Assembly (NCBI GenBank): GCA_019421315.1
Contig: JAHZFN010000315.1
Coordinates: 1 to 7,013 of the forward strand
Origin: Peptococcaceae bacterium
Lineage (GTDB): Bacteria > Bacillota > Dehalobacteriia > UBA4068 > UBA4997
Length of the DNA: 7,013 bases
Direction: 5' to 3'
Part shown: piece by piece, positions 5,403 to 7,013 of the stretch
Layout of the letters: each line of letters begins with the position of its first letter
Numbering within the stretch: position 1 is the stretch's first letter
Program-made: the position numbers and the translations under genes
The notes under the pieces: model-generated
What the model was told of the DNA's origin: nothing
What the model saw: only the letters and a program-made list of their open reading frames with translations
Databases searched by the model: none

Positions 5403-6229
5403 CAGAACATACCGCCTCCCACGTCGTCTTTGCTGCCTGTCAGCTTCATAATATACATGGAAATCAAAATCAGCACCATCATCAAGATGGAAATTGCCGA
5501 GCCGAAATACCAGTTGCCCGCTTCCACAAACTGTTTTTCGATCAGGTTACCGATCAGCGTGTACTGACCGCCGCCCAAAAGGCGGGATATAACGAAGGTG
5601 GTAACTGCGGGCATGAAAACCATGGTAACGCCCGTCATGACGCCGGGCATGCTTTTCGGCAGCACAATTTTCAGGAAAACCTGAAAGCGGTTGGCACCCA
5701 AATCCTCCGCTGCCTCAATCAGGGCGTGATCCATTTTCACCATAACGGAATAAATGGGCAGAATCATGAAAGGCAAAAAGTTATAAATCAAACCCAAGTA
5801 AACGGCGCCCGATGTGTAGAGCATTTGAATCGGCTCAAAGCCCACCCAGCCCAATATAATATTAATGATACCTTTTTTTTCCAGAAGAGTCATCCAGGCG
5901 TAGGTTCGGAGCAGCATATTCATCCACATCGGTAAAATGCAGAGAAACATCAGATATTTTTTGCGGACAAAATCGCTGGTGGTCAGTATCAAAGCCAGCG
6001 GATAGCCGATGATTAAACACCAGACGGTGCAGAAAAAGGCAATTTTTAACGATCGCCATAAAACCCCAAGATAAATCGGGTCAAAGAATTTTTGATAGTT
6101 TTCCCAGGTAAAGCCGCCCTCAATGTTGGTAAAGCTGTAATATATAACGATAATCAGCGGCACAATGATGAAAATTGCCATCCAGATTATGTACGGCGTG
6201 GACAAAAGCCTGCGAGTTCCTGCTTTCAA
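5402..6229 (-). CDS. potB: Spermidine/putrescine ABC transporter permease PotB
   Basis: Second permease of the polyamine importer, a binding-protein-dependent transport inner-membrane component with about six membrane segments (first TPYIIWMAIFIIVPLIIVIY). The EAA loop EAAEDLGANRFQVFLKIVLP is at residues 172-191 and contacts PotA. MNMLLRTYAWMTLLEKKGIIN and VTTFVISRLLGGGQ are characteristic of PotB. I choose a TTG start at 6229 (275 residues, the same length as E. coli PotB). A TTG seven codons upstream (6250) is also in frame, but the ribosome binding site AAGGGAGG would then lie inside the coding region, whereas it sits 7 nt before the 6229 TTG. potC follows with a 1-nt overlap. potA ends 113 nt upstream, an unusually wide gap that contains a candidate promoter and a repeat. 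Confidence 0.95.
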   Translation of the reverse strand: MKAGTRRLLSTPYIIWMAIFIIVPLIIVIYYSFTNIEGGFTWENYQKFFDPIYLGVLWRSLKIAFFCTVWCLIIGYPLALILTTSDFVRKKYLMFLCILPMWMNMLLRTYAWMTLLEKKGIINIILGWVGFEPIQMLYTSGAVYLGLIYNFLPFMILPIYSVMVKMDHALIEAAEDLGANRFQVFLKIVLPKSMPGVMTGVTMVFMPAVTTFVISRLLGGGQYTLIGNLIEKQFVEAGNWYFGSAISILMMVLILISMYIMKLTGSKDDVGGGMF

Positions 6230-6284
6230 AGCTTTTCCTCCCTTCCGCAAGGCGCATAATTTGCGTGAAACTAAAAAAACAAAT

Positions 6285-6313
6285 ATTATAATATAGTAGA
6301 AATTTAATAATAG
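6285..6313 (-). promoter_or_regulatory. Candidate internal promoter between potA and potB
   Basis: On the minus strand a perfect TATAAT (6285-6290) lies 17 nt from a poor -35 (CTATTA, 6308-6313) and about 55 nt before the potB start. The match could arise by chance in such AT-rich DNA. The TATAAT lies in the palindrome ATATTATAATAT, followed by a T-run (6273-6279), so a weak AT-only terminator is an alternative reading. Confidence 0.35.
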
Positions 6314-6321
6314 TAGAAATT
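6293..6321. repeat. 12-bp direct repeat in the potA-potB gap
   Basis: ATAGTAGAAATT is present at 6293-6304 and 6310-6321, identical, with a 5-bp spacer and a 17-bp period. Both copies overlap the spacer and -35 region of the candidate promoter. Regulator binding or a small slippage duplication are both possible. Confidence 0.55.
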
Positions 6322-6342
6322 CGGTAAAATTTTAGTTGACAA

Positions 6343-7013
6343 TCAAAAATCCCATTCGGTTCTTTCCATGATATGAATGGCATCAGGCTCGATGTTCATG
6401 CCGATTTCCGCACCGACTTCGGCATATTTAATGTTTTGAATGAGCCAGCAAAAGCCGTCTTTGGCGGCGGATTCCACCGTCATTTCGTAATGCATACCGT
6501 AGAAAACGACGGATTTGACAACGCCCCGCAGCATTCCCTGTTCGGGCGAGGTCATCACGATGTCCTCGGGGCGAACCACAACGTCCACGGGAGCATTTAC
6601 GCCGAAGCCGCTGTCCAGGCAAACAAATTCACGGTCAGAAAATTTAACCAGCAAATCCTTAAGCATGGTGCCTCGAATGATGTTGCTTTCGCCGATGAAG
6701 TCGGCAACAAAGGCGTTTTTCGGTTCGTTGTAAATGTCAACGGGAGTACCATTTTGCTGAATGACACCTTTGTTCATAACCACAACGGTGTCGCTCATGG
6801 CAAGAGCCTCCTCCTGGTCGTGGGTAACATACATAAAGGTGATTCCCAGGTGTTTCTGCATATTTTTCAGTTCCAGCTGCATATCCTGGCGCATTTTCAA
6901 ATCCAAAGCCGCCAGAGGTTCATCCAAAAGCAGAATTTTCGGTTGGTTTACCAAGGCGCGCGCCATGGCAACCCTTTGCATTTGACCGCCTGAAAGGGAG
7001 TCTGTCCAGCGTT
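6343..7013 (-). CDS. potA: Spermidine/putrescine ABC transporter ATP-binding protein PotA; N-terminal part outside window
   Basis: The ATPase that powers polyamine uptake, acting at the cytoplasmic face with PotB and PotC. The frame runs to the right edge, so the Walker A half is missing and 222 residues are visible. Visible motifs in order (counting from the edge): ABC signature LSGGQ (6-10), Walker B ILLLDEP (26-32) with the D-loop LAALD, and the H-loop histidine in YVTHDQEEALAMSD (64). The segment IYNEPKNAFVADFIGESNI, ending the nucleotide-binding domain, is typical of PotA. The rest is a C-terminal TOBE-type regulatory domain, with VRPEDI and GVVKSVVFYGMHYEMTV. It is presumably the first gene of a potABC operon whose promoter lies beyond the window. 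The internal ATG at 6981 is not the start, because the signature motif lies upstream of it. Confidence 0.95.
   Translation of the reverse strand, partial: RWTDSLSGGQMQRVAMARALVNQPKILLLDEPLAALDLKMRQDMQLELKNMQKHLGITFMYVTHDQEEALAMSDTVVVMNKGVIQQNGTPVDIYNEPKNAFVADFIGESNIIRGTMLKDLLVKFSDREFVCLDSGFGVNAPVDVVVRPEDIVMTSPEQGMLRGVVKSVVFYGMHYEMTVESAAKDGFCWLIQNIKYAEVGAEIGMNIEPDAIHIMERTEWDF

Noticed and set aside
6293..6321. Resemblance of AATTTCTACTAT (minus strand, twice) to the 3' part of Cas12a CRISPR repeats
   Set aside because: The complementary GTAGA arm needed for the crRNA hairpin is missing, the unit is only 12 bp with a 5-bp spacer, and no cas gene is present.
6373..6993. Plus-strand open frame opposite potA
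   Set aside because: It lies wholly antisense to clear PotA motifs (LSGGQ, Walker B, H-loop) and shows no family features.

Overview
The window looks like chromosomal DNA from a Gram-positive, low-GC anaerobe, most likely a clostridium (class Clostridia). The reasons are the GGAGG-type ribosome binding sites, AT-rich intergenic DNA between less AT-rich genes, U-tailed hairpin terminators, a secreted protein ending in a dockerin, and a spermidine/putrescine (PotABC-type) transporter. Genus and species cannot be named from the sequence alone.

Layout. The left 1.86 kb is the 3' part of a plus-strand gene for a large secreted multidomain protein. Its visible part has Fn3-like domains of the kind that follow the catalytic domain in cell-envelope subtilases, then a Big_2 domain, a probable cohesin/CBM-like beta-sandwich and a C-terminal type I dockerin. 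The gene enters from outside the window. Everything else is on the minus strand. Read in the direction of transcription (right to left) it runs: potA (5' end cut by the right edge), a 113-nt gap with a candidate promoter and a 12-bp direct repeat, potB and potC (overlapping by 1 nt), a strong terminator, a roughly 400-nt regulatory region, glnS (glutaminyl-tRNA synthetase), a probable terminator, and a 67-aa PspC-domain membrane protein. A perfect hairpin with T-runs on both sides lies between the convergent pspC and dockerin genes and can stop transcription from either side.

How the genes work together. PotA (ATPase) and PotB/PotC (permeases) form a polyamine importer. Its binding protein PotD, often encoded directly after potC, is not there; a terminator follows instead. 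glnS charges tRNA-Gln directly, unlike the transamidation route usual in Firmicutes. Its leader can form two mutually exclusive hairpins, and an inverted repeat lies upstream of its promoter. The PspC-like protein is a small envelope-stress type membrane protein with a tandem 10-bp repeat just upstream.

No CRISPR array, tRNA, rRNA, transposase or phage gene was seen. The most unusual material is the dockerin-tagged protease-like protein and a set of short, well-formed repeats in the regulatory gaps. No wholly new multi-gene system is evident.
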